Shown here: piece by piece, positions 1-7,291 of the stretch
How the letters are laid out: each line of letters begins with the position of its first letter
How positions within the stretch are numbered: position 1 is the first letter of the stretch
DNA from: Gemmatimonadota bacterium
GTDB lineage: Bacteria; Gemmatimonadota; Gemmatimonadetes; Longimicrobiales; Gaopeijiaceae
Direction of reading: 5' to 3'
Assembly: GCA_024638395.1 (NCBI GenBank)
Contig: JAHEKK010000080.1
Span: 1 to 9,903, forward strand
DNA length: 9,903 nucleotides
Program-made: the position numbers and the translations under genes
The notes under the pieces: generated by a model
What the model saw: the letters and a program-made list of their open reading frames with translations, nothing else
Told to the model about the DNA's origin: nothing
Database searches by the model: none

Positions 1-1009
1 GGATGTTGGGGATCAACCGGAAGTCCATCCGGACCCTGGCCTCGTTGGGGATGATCGTCTTCCTTCCCGGGCCGGTGTATCCGGCGATCATCCCCTGGAT
101 GTTGGCCGTGGGCTCGTAGGCGCGCGCCCGGATCGCGTCCACCCCGTCCCGCCCTAGTGCGAACTCCCGGATTCCCCACTCGTCCTTCAGGGCATGGAGA
201 TCTACCCGTGCGGCTTTGTCTGCCAGTTGGGCTTCGTCGTCGGGGCCGAGCTGCCAGATTCCTTCGTCCCAGTCTTCGATGAGTATGCGGCGATTCCGGT
301 CGAGGATCGTGTTGAGCGCCCAAATCAACTCCCACACCGGTGACTCTACCAGGGGGAAGTTCAAGGAGTGGACATCCATCTTCGCTCCGCGAGCGATGAG
401 CTCGACGAAGAGAACGGACTTGAGGCCCAGCGAGACATCGGGGACCTCCGTGCCCGTTTCCATGGACCCGTCCAGGCAGTGCATGCCGTCGGCCCGTAGC
501 AGCTCTTTGTTGCGTGCTGCCCACGCGGCAAGGTTCGGTGATCCGATCTCCTCTTCCCCCTCGATCAAAAGCTTGAGGTTGACCGGCACCTCGCCTCGGA
601 CCTCGAGAAAGGCCTTGGCAGCCTTGTTGAAGGCCAGCACCCCCGACTTGTTGTCCGTCGATCCCCTGCCATAGAGGATCCCGTCGATGACCTCGGCTGA
701 CCACGGTCCACCGTGGGTCCACTCGTCGAGGGGCTCCGGGGGTTGGACGTCGTAGTGGGAGTAACACAGGAGCGTCTTGGGGGATCTCCCCGTTTCGACG
801 TGGCCGAAGACGACCGGGGGACCCTCCTCCAACTCGTGAAACTCAGCGGGCAGCCCATCTTCGTGCATCATGTCACGGACCAGCGCGGCACACTCGCGGA
901 GACCCACCCCCTGGGCGGATATGGACGGCTGCCGAACCAGGCGTTGAAGATCCCGGACGCACTCCTCGGCATGGGCATCGATCCAGTCGTAGATGGGCTG
1001 CATGGTCAT
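1..1009 (-). CDS. M20 family metallopeptidase (carnosinase/CPGL-like dipeptidase), 3' end beyond window
   Basis: This is a probable zinc-dependent dipeptidase or amidohydrolase of peptidase family M20, acting in the cytoplasm; 336 residues are visible and the C-terminus lies beyond the left edge. Metal-ligand and catalytic motifs are in order: SHYDVQPP with His85 and Asp87, GRGSTDNKSG with bridging Asp119, EGEEEIGS with the Glu153-Glu154 pair, and CLDG with Asp180. KMDVHS (His214) matches the lid-domain His motif of the carnosinase branch. Near residues 300-335, PTANIQG, GYTGPGRKTIIPNEA and DFRLIPN match the second half of the catalytic domain. The last metal-binding His falls outside the window. 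The ATG at 1009 overlaps the SDR stop as ATGA, with AGGAG 11 nt upstream; a second ATG at 1003 is less well placed. Family assignment is firm. The substrate (dipeptide, acyl-amino acid or other amide) is unknown. Confidence 0.93.
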   Translation of the reverse strand, partial: MTMQPIYDWIDAHAEECVRDLQRLVRQPSISAQGVGLRECAALVRDMMHEDGLPAEFHELEEGPPVVFGHVETGRSPKTLLCYSHYDVQPPEPLDEWTHGGPWSAEVIDGILYGRGSTDNKSGVLAFNKAAKAFLEVRGEVPVNLKLLIEGEEEIGSPNLAAWAARNKELLRADGMHCLDGSMETGTEVPDVSLGLKSVLFVELIARGAKMDVHSLNFPLVESPVWELIWALNTILDRNRRILIEDWDEGIWQLGPDDEAQLADKAARVDLHALKDEWGIREFALGRDGVDAIRARAYEPTANIQGMIAGYTGPGRKTIIPNEARVRMDFRLIPNI

Positions 1010-1746
1010 CGTGCGCGCTGCTCCTGGGAAAGCTCCCATGCATCCAACCGCCGACCCGACAGGTGCATGGGACGGCGGGCTAGGTAAGAAAACGCCGGAG
1101 CAAGCAGGATGGGATCGACCCACTTCTCCCGCAGCTCCGGAGGGTAGTTCGCCTCCGACATGGGTGTGTGCATGTACATGCCCGGCGTGACGGTCACGGA
1201 GAGGATGCCGTCCGCCTCACCCTCCAGGGCCAGGCATTTGGAGAACCCTTCCAGGGCATGCTTGGATGCACAGTAGGCGGACTCCTCGGTGAATCCCTCG
1301 ACGCCGGACCGGGAGGACACGAAGACGAGGACACCACCCCTCTTCTTCATGTCTGCCCACACGGCCCTGGCGAGCTGGAACGCTGCCTGAATTCCCACAT
1401 TGAGCGTGGCCTGGAAGGTCTCGAGGCTCACCGCCTCCACCGGCTCCACCTTCAGGATCGCGGCGTTGTGGATGAGGGTATCCACGGGTTGGGTCACGAC
1501 CTGGTCGATGGCATGCGCCGTGGCGCTCGAATCGGACAAGTCGACGCAAGCGAAAACGGCACCCGGACACGCCGCCGCCGTACGGCGGAGTCCCTCTTCA
1601 TTCCGGTCCATGAGGATCAGCCGGGCGCCGAGTCCGTGGAAGTGCCGCGCAATCGCCGCCCCGAGCCCCTGGGCCGCCCCGGTGACCAGCACGACCTGCC
1701 CCGGGACCGGTCGCTCGGCTCTACCCTCCCCACGCCCCTCAGACAT
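1006..1746 (-). CDS. Short-chain dehydrogenase/reductase (SDR), classical type
   Basis: This is a cytoplasmic NAD(P)-dependent oxidoreductase of 246 residues, the usual length for a classical SDR. The Rossmann glycine motif TGAAQGLG is at 22-29. Asp47 at the end of the second strand (LMDRN) favours NAD(H) over NADP(H). VDLSD lies near 68-72, and IHNAA at 92-96 replaces the usual NNAG. The catalytic Ser is in VSSRSG (Ser144/145), followed by Tyr158 and Lys162 in YCASK and by the cofactor-loop TPG at 187-189. The start at 1746 gives an N-terminus that fits the family and overlaps the upstream Gfo/Idh stop by 8 nt (ATGTCTGA), with GAGG 9 nt upstream. The frame stays open to 1872, but that extension lies inside the neighbouring gene and has no SDR-like content. 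The stop overlaps the M20 start (ATGA). The alcohol or ketone substrate cannot be assigned. Confidence 0.93.
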   Translation of the reverse strand: MSEGRGEGRAERPVPGQVVLVTGAAQGLGAAIARHFHGLGARLILMDRNEEGLRRTAAACPGAVFACVDLSDSSATAHAIDQVVTQPVDTLIHNAAILKVEPVEAVSLETFQATLNVGIQAAFQLARAVWADMKKRGGVLVFVSSRSGVEGFTEESAYCASKHALEGFSKCLALEGEADGILSVTVTPGMYMHTPMSEANYPPELREKWVDPILLAPAFSYLARRPMHLSGRRLDAWELSQEQRAR

Positions 1747-2821
1747 CGGTGGGAACCTCACCGGGACGGACCCACCGGCGTTCGCTCCCCGACATTCGCA
1801 CTGCGTCCAGCACCCTCTGGTTCGCCAGACCGTCGGCGAAGGTCGCTCCCCGGGCCGGGTGGCGTCCCTCACGGATCGCGGAGATCAACTCCTGCATCAG
1901 ACCCACGACCGAGACGTTCCAGATGCCGGCGTTCACCCCGGGGAGGTCCGCGTTGGGATCGGTGACGGAGACGTCCTGGAAATCCTCCCCCGCCCGGGCA
2001 AACAACAGGCGCTCGTCGTCGTTGGACAGCGTGAGGCTACCACCGGATCCGAAAATCCGTGTGGCGTTCCCCATGTTATGGGCGGCTACGCCGGACATGA
2101 ACACCTGGGCGACCGCGCCCGACAGCATCTCCAGGGTGAAGAACGCAACGTCGTCTGCCGTGGCCGTCCACGGCTCTCCCGTGTCCGGATCCACCCGATC
2201 CGGCACCATGACCTGCGCGGCCCCGGTCACCCACGCTACCTCGCCCAGCCACCACCGAAGCAGGTCGACCTGGTGGCTTCCGTTGGCCCCGAGACGACCC
2301 CCGCCTTTCTTGGCCGAGCTCCACCAGTCCCCTCTGGGGCGGCTCGCCGGGTCCGCCCAACTCTTCCCGACGTTGGAAATGTCGATGTGCCGGATCTCTC
2401 CCAGCTCGCCTCCGTGGATGAGCTCTGCGATGCGCATGCGGTTGGGATTGAAGCGCAACTCGTGGTCGATCATGTGCACCCGCTCTGCCGATTCGGCCGC
2501 TTCAAGCATCCGCGCGGCCTCGACCGCGTTCATGGCCGTGGGCTTCTCGCACAACACGTGGGCACCGGCCTGTATGGCCGCCAGGGTCTGGGGCTCGTGA
2601 AGGACGGTGGGGGTGGCAATGCAGACCAGGTCGAAGGAATGGGAGGCCAGCATCTTCTCCCAGTCGTCATACGCGTGGGGAACCTCGAAGGCGTCGGCCG
2701 CGCTTCGGGCACTCTCCAGACGCGCCGAGGCCAACGCTACGACGTTGGCCCCCTCTACGTGGCGCAGAGCAGGCAAGAATGCGGCTTTGGCGAAGCTGGC
2801 CCCGATAATTCCAACGTTCAT
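1739..2821 (-). CDS. Gfo/Idh/MocA family oxidoreductase (first of two)
   Basis: This 360-residue cytoplasmic NAD(P)-dependent dehydrogenase belongs to the glucose-fructose oxidoreductase / inositol dehydrogenase / MocA family. The N-terminal Rossmann fold starts at once (NVGIIGAS, residues 2-8), CIATPT is at 67-72, and CEKP at 91-94 carries the family's Lys93. The C-terminal domain contains GGGRLGANGSHQVD (173-186), with putative catalytic His183 and Asp186. Ala179 stands where many members have an acidic residue, and I believe this GA-x-GSH form is common in one subgroup. The ATG at 2821 puts the nucleotide-binding strand at residue 2; GGAG lies 13 nt upstream, a rather long spacing. An in-frame GTG at 2905 would add 28 unconserved residues and has no Shine-Dalgarno. 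The gene overlaps the SDR and heads the SDR-M20 block. Substrates are typically sugars, sugar acids, inositols or their derivatives; none can be chosen here. Confidence 0.93.
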   Translation of the reverse strand: MNVGIIGASFAKAAFLPALRHVEGANVVALASARLESARSAADAFEVPHAYDDWEKMLASHSFDLVCIATPTVLHEPQTLAAIQAGAHVLCEKPTAMNAVEAARMLEAAESAERVHMIDHELRFNPNRMRIAELIHGGELGEIRHIDISNVGKSWADPASRPRGDWWSSAKKGGGRLGANGSHQVDLLRWWLGEVAWVTGAAQVMVPDRVDPDTGEPWTATADDVAFFTLEMLSGAVAQVFMSGVAAHNMGNATRIFGSGGSLTLSNDDERLLFARAGEDFQDVSVTDPNADLPGVNAGIWNVSVVGLMQELISAIREGRHPARGATFADGLANQRVLDAVRMSGSERRWVRPGEVPTDV

Positions 2822-2885
2822 GTACCTGTGTGATCTCCACCTGGAGGCTCGTGCGAAGTCTGCCACCTTCGGCGACCGGGCCTCT

Positions 2886-2897
2886 CGAGTCAACTCG
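2886..2897. promoter_or_regulatory. 12-bp palindrome in the gap before the Gfo/Idh-SDR-M20 block
   Basis: The sequence CGAGTCAACTCG is two 5-bp perfect arms around a 2-base centre. It lies 65 bases upstream of the Gfo/Idh start in the 99-nt gap after the TPR gene. Read on the minus strand it contains TTGACT, which resembles a sigma-70 -35 box, but no convincing -10 box follows at 16-18 nt (GAAGGT is there). It could be a repressor operator or a chance event in GC-rich DNA. Confidence 0.2.
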
Positions 2898-2906
2898 CCA
2901 GTCACA

Positions 2907-2920
2907 CGATCCGCCGATCG
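2907..2920 (-). terminator. Small stem-loop directly after the TPR gene stop
   Basis: Immediately downstream of the TAG at 2921-2923 the minus strand reads CGATC-GGCG-GATCG, a perfect 5-bp stem with a 4-base loop. No T-run follows, so a classical intrinsic terminator is not supported. It may protect the 3' end of a message or be meaningless. The rest of this 99-nt gap shows no gene. Confidence 0.2.
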
Positions 2921-5269
2921 CTACCTTCCACCGCCCAGCATACCGGCCACCTCCTCCCGCAGCTCCCCTACGACGTCAGCGTCCCCCGTCTCCCAAAGCC
3001 CTGCCGCAACCCTGAACAGCGCATTGGCCTCGTCCGTTCTGCCAGCGGCTTGCTCGATCCTCCCCGCCCGGAGGGCAGCGACCGCGGTGTAGAACCCTAC
3101 CCAGGTGTTGTCCACGAAGGACCGATACAAAGGAAGCGCCTCGGCGCTCCGGCCCATTTCGGACAACCGCTCTGCCAGGTGGAACCGGAGAGCGGGCTCC
3201 GGATACCACGAGCCTCCGAACGGGTCATGCACACGCCAGAGCTCGTAGGCGGATTGGGCGAGAGCGAGTGCCTCAACGTGCGATCCCCGCCGTACTGATA
3301 GCCTGGCGTTGATGTCCGCCATCAAGGCATCCGGCCACTGCGGTGGCGTTCCCGTCCGCTGGAATCCGTCCAGGGCAACGACGTATGCGCTCGCGGTCAG
3401 GGTATCGCCGAACACTGCATGATGCGTTGCAGCGGCCCACGCCGCAGCCCAAACCTCGGGACGGGAGTCGATGTACGCGGGGAGGGAGTCGGCAGGCGCG
3501 AACTGAGCCAGGGCACTAGCAGCAGCGTGGGCCAGGTCCTCTCGGCCCACGCCGACCAAGGCCGCTGCAACCAGTCGGCGGTCGATCGTGAGCTGTGGAT
3601 AGACCTCAAGGGGGTCGGCCGTGGTGGCGGAGTCCACAGCCGCCAGTCGTCCCCTGGCTAGCCAGATCTGGAGAAGGCCGTTCCTTCCGAGGGACTGGTG
3701 CCGCGTGGGGCGCCTCGGCGCCATGAGCCAGCGGCACCACAGCTCGGCTCGGGCGGGATCCTGCTTACGCGTCCAACGGAGCACGGCAATCGCCGTCGGA
3801 AGATCCGCGTCCTCAAGGGTGTCGAAGATGGAATCGAGGTCCTCTGCCCGCGCCTGAATCACGGACAAGCTCGCGGCAACGCCCGTGGTCAACGGACTTT
3901 CCGGAGCCACGGCCTTCATCCGGTCTATCCACGTGCGGGCCCCCTCGTAGTCTCCATCCTGAAACGCAAAGGAGACGCGATTCTCGAGGAGAGGCAGGTT
4001 CGTGGAGTCGAGGGCGATCGCCGCCTCGTAGGCCTCGAGAGCAGCGCTCCTCTCGGCCCCGATCTGCCATCCGTAGGACCGGAGGACCATGCTCAGATTG
4101 AAGCGCGCGCTCACATCGGTGGGGTCGATGTCCAGAATCTGTTCCAAAGCCGCGGCAGCGGCCGCGCCATCGGTCCAGTTCATGGCCTCGGCCGCCCGTA
4201 CGCGTAGCCGACCCCTCAAGGGGAGGGCCTCCGAGTAGCGGAGCGCCCGATCTACGATCTCGGTAAGCCCCGTCAACGGCTGGGCGTTCGTTCGCAGAAC
4301 CCAGGAGAGAACCTCGAGATGCGCCACGTGGGCCAGGGCGAAAGTCGAGTCCAGGCCCACCGAGCGCTCCACTTCCTCCAGGGCCCGGTTCAGATCTCCC
4401 CGACGCTGGTGGCTCATCGCCGCCAAATACGCCTTCAGGGCTTCGGGGTTCGCCGTCAGCCATTGCTGGACGTCGGGAACGTTCGGATCGACGTCGCGAT
4501 CCCAGAGGACACCGACGAGGTCCACGACGATCTGGTTCACGAGAGACCCGAGTTGATCGACGTCCGCCGAAGCACGTAGGGAGTGAAGTTCCGACCCACT
4601 CCGCCCATCGTGCACCCGGACGCTCACCTCCAGGGATCGTCCGGCCTGAACCACGGTCCCCGTCACGTAACGGGCCGCGTCGAAGCGGCGAGAGGCGTCC
4701 CGAATACGGTCCTGTGCCTGGACAGGCAACGCGATGGCGCCGGCTTGGAGGAGCGGCTGCCACAGCGCTCCTGGGTCAATGACCGACAGGCCGGGGACTC
4801 CGTCCAGGCCCACTACGACCAGCTCGGCGATGCCCTCACCGAGCTCGTTCTCGTCCAGGCTCACGGTCGCGAAGGGAAAGACGGCGACGCGAGTACCCTC
4901 GGCGCCAGGGCCGGCCGTCAAACGGAGCGCAACGAGGGCGGCTCCCGCAACGAGGCCAACCAGGAGAAGGGCTCCGACGGACCTACGGGTCACCCGTGAA
5001 GCCATGCCGGCCAACGCGGTGGACTTGGCGCCCGTTTCCCGCCGGACTTCGAAGAGCCAGGCGAGCACGAGGGCGAGGGGGAACCCCAGAATAGACCCAC
5101 CCACCACGACCGAGAGGAGCACCTCCGGCAGGTGTAGAGCGGGGACGGCGATCTCGGCCACTTGCCACAATACGAACGCCCCGCCGGCATAGAGGCCCGC
5201 GACCCGGTAGACCCTGCGACGCTGGAGCTCCGCCAGGAATGCGCGAACCCCCTTCAGCTCCTCGTCCAT
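2921..5269 (-). CDS. Membrane-anchored TolB-like (FlgO-type) domain and TPR protein
   Basis: This is a 782-residue protein of unproven function, likely a scaffold or sensor that places TPR repeats outside the cytoplasm. The N-terminus has an Arg-rich stretch (FLAELQRRRVYRVA, 11-24), then hydrophobic segments near 24-45 and 49-74 and a third near 98-117. A TolB-like/FlgO-type domain follows, starting at RVAVFPFATVS (127-137) with LGEGIAELV (143-151), VPGLSVIDP and YVTGTVVQAGRSLEVSVRVHDG (to about 260). From about 275 to the end there are helical TPR-like repeats, for example GDLNRALEEVERSVGLDSTFALAH and a C-terminal set around LSEMGRSAEALPLYRSFV. The start has an excellent Shine-Dalgarno, GGAGG at 5277-5281 with a 7-nt spacer. 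This architecture is typical of Gemmatimonadota, where such proteins are abundant; some relatives elsewhere carry DNA-binding or cyclase domains, but none is visible here. It lies on the same strand as the transporter and enzyme genes, separated by 116 and 99 nt, so cotranscription is possible but unproven. Confidence 0.85.
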   Translation of the reverse strand: MDEELKGVRAFLAELQRRRVYRVAGLYAGGAFVLWQVAEIAVPALHLPEVLLSVVVGGSILGFPLALVLAWLFEVRRETGAKSTALAGMASRVTRRSVGALLLVGLVAGAALVALRLTAGPGAEGTRVAVFPFATVSLDENELGEGIAELVVVGLDGVPGLSVIDPGALWQPLLQAGAIALPVQAQDRIRDASRRFDAARYVTGTVVQAGRSLEVSVRVHDGRSGSELHSLRASADVDQLGSLVNQIVVDLVGVLWDRDVDPNVPDVQQWLTANPEALKAYLAAMSHQRRGDLNRALEEVERSVGLDSTFALAHVAHLEVLSWVLRTNAQPLTGLTEIVDRALRYSEALPLRGRLRVRAAEAMNWTDGAAAAAALEQILDIDPTDVSARFNLSMVLRSYGWQIGAERSAALEAYEAAIALDSTNLPLLENRVSFAFQDGDYEGARTWIDRMKAVAPESPLTTGVAASLSVIQARAEDLDSIFDTLEDADLPTAIAVLRWTRKQDPARAELWCRWLMAPRRPTRHQSLGRNGLLQIWLARGRLAAVDSATTADPLEVYPQLTIDRRLVAAALVGVGREDLAHAAASALAQFAPADSLPAYIDSRPEVWAAAWAAATHHAVFGDTLTASAYVVALDGFQRTGTPPQWPDALMADINARLSVRRGSHVEALALAQSAYELWRVHDPFGGSWYPEPALRFHLAERLSEMGRSAEALPLYRSFVDNTWVGFYTAVAALRAGRIEQAAGRTDEANALFRVAAGLWETGDADVVGELREEVAGMLGGGR

Positions 5270-5307
5270 GTAGGGACCTCCGGGTCAGGCTACCGAGGTC
5301 GGAACAT

Positions 5308-5326
5308 GGCCTTCGCGACCAAGGCC
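5308..5326 (-). other. Stem-loop in the gap between DppC-like and TPR genes
   Basis: The minus strand reads GGCCTT-GGTCGCG-AAGGCC, a perfect 6-bp stem with a 7-base loop, 39 bases before the TPR start codon. There is no T-run, so it is not a standard rho-independent terminator. It could be a 5'-leader structure of the TPR message, part of an operon punctuation element, or chance. I found no convincing promoter or small ORF in this 116-nt gap. Confidence 0.2.
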
Positions 5327-5358
5327 GAGCAAGGAAACCAAAGGCGAGGAGCTCTACG

Positions 5359-5390
5359 CAGGTCCCGGCCAGACAGACCTGACCATCAGG
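5359..5390 (-). terminator. Overlapping inverted repeats at the end of the DppC-like gene
   Basis: Just downstream of the permease stop (TGA at 5388-5386) the minus strand can form two alternative hairpins. CCTGA-TGG-TCAGG spans 5378-5390 and includes the stop codon. CAGGTC (5381-5376) pairs with GACCTG (5364-5359) across an 11-base loop. They share bases and are mutually exclusive. With no T-run the terminator reading is weak; a 3'-end-stabilising structure for the transporter message is an alternative. Confidence 0.25.
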
Positions 5391-6276
5391 TGCGTTCCCG
5401 GAGCCGCGGGTCCAGGAAGTCACGGAGCCAGTCCCCGAGAATGTTGAAGCTCAGCACGGTGAGCATGATGGCCACCCCGGGAAAGACCGCCAACCACCAC
5501 TTGTTGGCCACCAGCGTGTCACGGCTCTCCGCCAACATGCTCCCCCAGGTGGGAACCGACGGAGGCACCCCCAGTCCGAGAAACGAGAGGGCTGCCTCCG
5601 ACAGGATGACACTGGCGACGTTGAAGGAAGCGATGACGGTGAGGGGCGCGAGAATATTGGGAAGAATCGTCCGGAAGATGATGGACACCGTGCTGTCCCC
5701 CAGGGCCCGGGCCGCCTCAACGAATTCCTTTTCCCGAAGAGACAGCGTGTCCGCCCGTACGATGCGTGCATAGGTGACCCACTGACCCACGCCGAGCACC
5801 AGGATGAGGTTCCCCACCCCCGACCCCAGCACCACGAGGAAGAGAATGGCCAGGAGGATGAACGGGAAAGCCAGTTGGATATCTCCGACTCGCATGATGA
5901 GGTCGTCCACCCAGCCGCCGAAGTAGCCCGACAGGAGTCCGGCGACAATCCCGATCCCCCCGCCGACGGCGATGGCGGCAAACCCGACCAGGAGAGACAC
6001 CCGGGCTCCGTAGAGGAGGCGGGAGAGCACGTCGCGACCCAGGGCGTCCGAGCCCAACCAGAACAAGGACCCATCCGGCCCGACAGCCATGGGGTCGGCC
6101 AGGCGGAGCACCAGGTTCTGGCGGTTGGGGTCGAAAGGCGAAAGCACCGGCCCGAAGGCCGCCGCTACGGAGGCGAAGAAGAGGAAGGCCACGGCGAGGA
6201 GCGGCCACTTGGAGGCGACCATGATACGCAGGGCTCGACGAGCGCCGTGTTCCGTCGGGACCGCCGCCCGGCTCAT
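5386..6276 (-). CDS. ABC transporter permease, DppC/OppC type
   Basis: This is the second inner-membrane subunit of a peptide/nickel/oligosaccharide-class ABC importer; 296 residues matches the family. The N-terminal OppC_N region has a cytoplasmic stretch, a helix near 25-44 and FDPNRQN (48-54). LGSDALGRDVLSRLLYGARVSL (74-95) is the signature at the start of the BPD_transp_1 domain. Further hydrophobic segments are near 95-117, 135-150, 153-172, 209-230 and 263-285. The ATPase-contacting EAA loop is EAARALGDSTVSIIFRTILPN, from 187. The conserved LSEAALSFLGLGVPPSVPTWG segment (225-245) and a DPRLRERT tail complete the match. Its ATG overlaps the DppB-like stop (ATGA, 6276-6273), with GGAGG 7 nt upstream, so the two permeases are translationally coupled. 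Name the subfamily only, since solute specificity cannot be inferred from the permease. Confidence 0.96.
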   Translation of the reverse strand: MSRAAVPTEHGARRALRIMVASKWPLLAVAFLFFASVAAAFGPVLSPFDPNRQNLVLRLADPMAVGPDGSLFWLGSDALGRDVLSRLLYGARVSLLVGFAAIAVGGGIGIVAGLLSGYFGGWVDDLIMRVGDIQLAFPFILLAILFLVVLGSGVGNLILVLGVGQWVTYARIVRADTLSLREKEFVEAARALGDSTVSIIFRTILPNILAPLTVIASFNVASVILSEAALSFLGLGVPPSVPTWGSMLAESRDTLVANKWWLAVFPGVAIMLTVLSFNILGDWLRDFLDPRLRERT

Positions 6277-7262
6277 GCCCGCCCCTCCGAGAGCTTCATC
6301 CTGGGATCGAGTCGAACGTACACCAGATCGACTAGCAGGTTGAGGAGGATGAAGACCCCTGCCAGAAGGGTGACACCGGCCTGGACCAAGGGGATGTCCC
6401 GCTGGTTGATGGCAGCGAAGAGGAGCCGGCCGATCCCCGGATAGCTGAAGACCGTTTCCACCACGACCACTCCACCCAGCAGAAAGCCGAACTCGAGACC
6501 GATGATCGTCACCACCGGCAACCAGGCGTTTCGCATCGCGTGGTGGATGAGCACGCGCCGTTCCGAGAGCCCCTTGGACCGTGCCGTTCGGACGTAGTCC
6601 TGCTCCAGCACCTCAAGCAGCGACGACCGGATGAGACGCGTGTTCCGCGCCAGTGAGTAGGTCCCCACCGCGATCCCCGGAAGAATGAGGTGGTAGAGCG
6701 TCCGGGGGAGATTCGCGAAAGCCACGCCCACATCCCCCGCCAGCAGCGGGGTGAGGAAAGGCACATGGCCGGAGATGGGGAACCAACGCAGATACAGTCC
6801 GAAGAAGAGGATCATCATGATCCCCATCCAGAAGTTCGGGATGGACTGGCCGAACATGGCGAAGGTCGTGATGGACCCGTCCCAGGCCGTGCCCCGGTTG
6901 ATGGCCGAGAGGATTCCGAGGGGTATGGCCACGACGATCGCGATGAACATCGAGAAGATGGCCAGCTCGATGGTGGCCGGCAGCGCCTCCAGGACGATCT
7001 CCATGGCGGGCTGTCGATAGGACAGCGATTGGCCGAAGTCACCCCGGGTCAGATCACCGACATAGCTCAGGTATTGCTCGTGCAGCGGCCGATCGAACCC
7101 CAGGGCCCGGCGTGCCGCCTCGATCTCTTCCAGTGAGGCCCTTTCGCTCACGAAGAGGTACGTGGGATCACCCCCGGCCTGGAGGGCGAGGAACGTCACG
7201 AGGGTCACGCCAACGATGACGACGACGCTCTGGAGGAGCCGCCTGAGGACGTAGGATCCCAT
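6273..7262 (-). CDS. ABC transporter permease, DppB/OppB type
   Basis: This is the first inner-membrane subunit of the same importer, 329 residues and full length. The N-terminal helix is near 9-29 (VVVIVGVTLVTFLAL), followed by the periplasmic segment with GDP (31-33), LGFDRPLHEQYLSYV (54-68) and DFGQSLSYRQP (75-85), all typical of DppB. The BPD_transp_1 domain begins near 95, where LPATIELA is seen, followed by GQSIPNFWMGI (138-148). The EAA loop is around YVRTARSKGLSERRVLIHHAMRNAWLP (223-249). Late conserved elements are ETVFSYPGIGRLL (269-281) and DLVYVRLDPRM (312-322). It starts 29 nt after the binding-protein stop, with GAAGAG 8 nt upstream of the ATG. It pairs with the next gene to form the heterodimeric channel. 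No ATPase gene is adjacent. Confidence 0.96.
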   Translation of the reverse strand: MGSYVLRRLLQSVVVIVGVTLVTFLALQAGGDPTYLFVSERASLEEIEAARRALGFDRPLHEQYLSYVGDLTRGDFGQSLSYRQPAMEIVLEALPATIELAIFSMFIAIVVAIPLGILSAINRGTAWDGSITTFAMFGQSIPNFWMGIMMILFFGLYLRWFPISGHVPFLTPLLAGDVGVAFANLPRTLYHLILPGIAVGTYSLARNTRLIRSSLLEVLEQDYVRTARSKGLSERRVLIHHAMRNAWLPVVTIIGLEFGFLLGGVVVVETVFSYPGIGRLLFAAINQRDIPLVQAGVTLLAGVFILLNLLVDLVYVRLDPRMKLSEGRA

Positions 7263-7291
7263 GGCGCCGGCTCTTCAGGACCTCGGAGGGG

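Noticed and set aside
1747..1872. N-terminal extension of the SDR up to 1872
   Set aside because: It overlaps the coding end of the Gfo/Idh gene, lacks SDR-like content, and the ATG at 1746 has a Shine-Dalgarno and the usual distance to the TGxxxGxG motif.
1400..2833. A 477-codon open frame on the plus strand opposite the Gfo/Idh and SDR genes
   Set aside because: It is antisense to two well-supported genes, its translation is rich in Arg/Gly/Pro/His with no recognisable domain, and long antisense frames are expected in GC-rich coding DNA.
2875..2897. Sigma-70-like promoter with TTGACT as -35 box
   Set aside because: No acceptable -10 element lies 16-18 nt downstream on the minus strand, so it is kept only as a weak palindrome, not called as a promoter.
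2822..2905. GTG start at 2905 for the first Gfo/Idh gene, adding 28 residues
   Set aside because: No Shine-Dalgarno precedes it, and the Rossmann strand starts right after the ATG at 2821, as is usual for the family.
3813..4763. A 316-codon minus-strand frame inside the TPR gene in another register
   Set aside because: Its translation is Arg/Gly/Pro-rich and has no fold-like pattern, while the main frame shows clear TPR and TolB-like features throughout.
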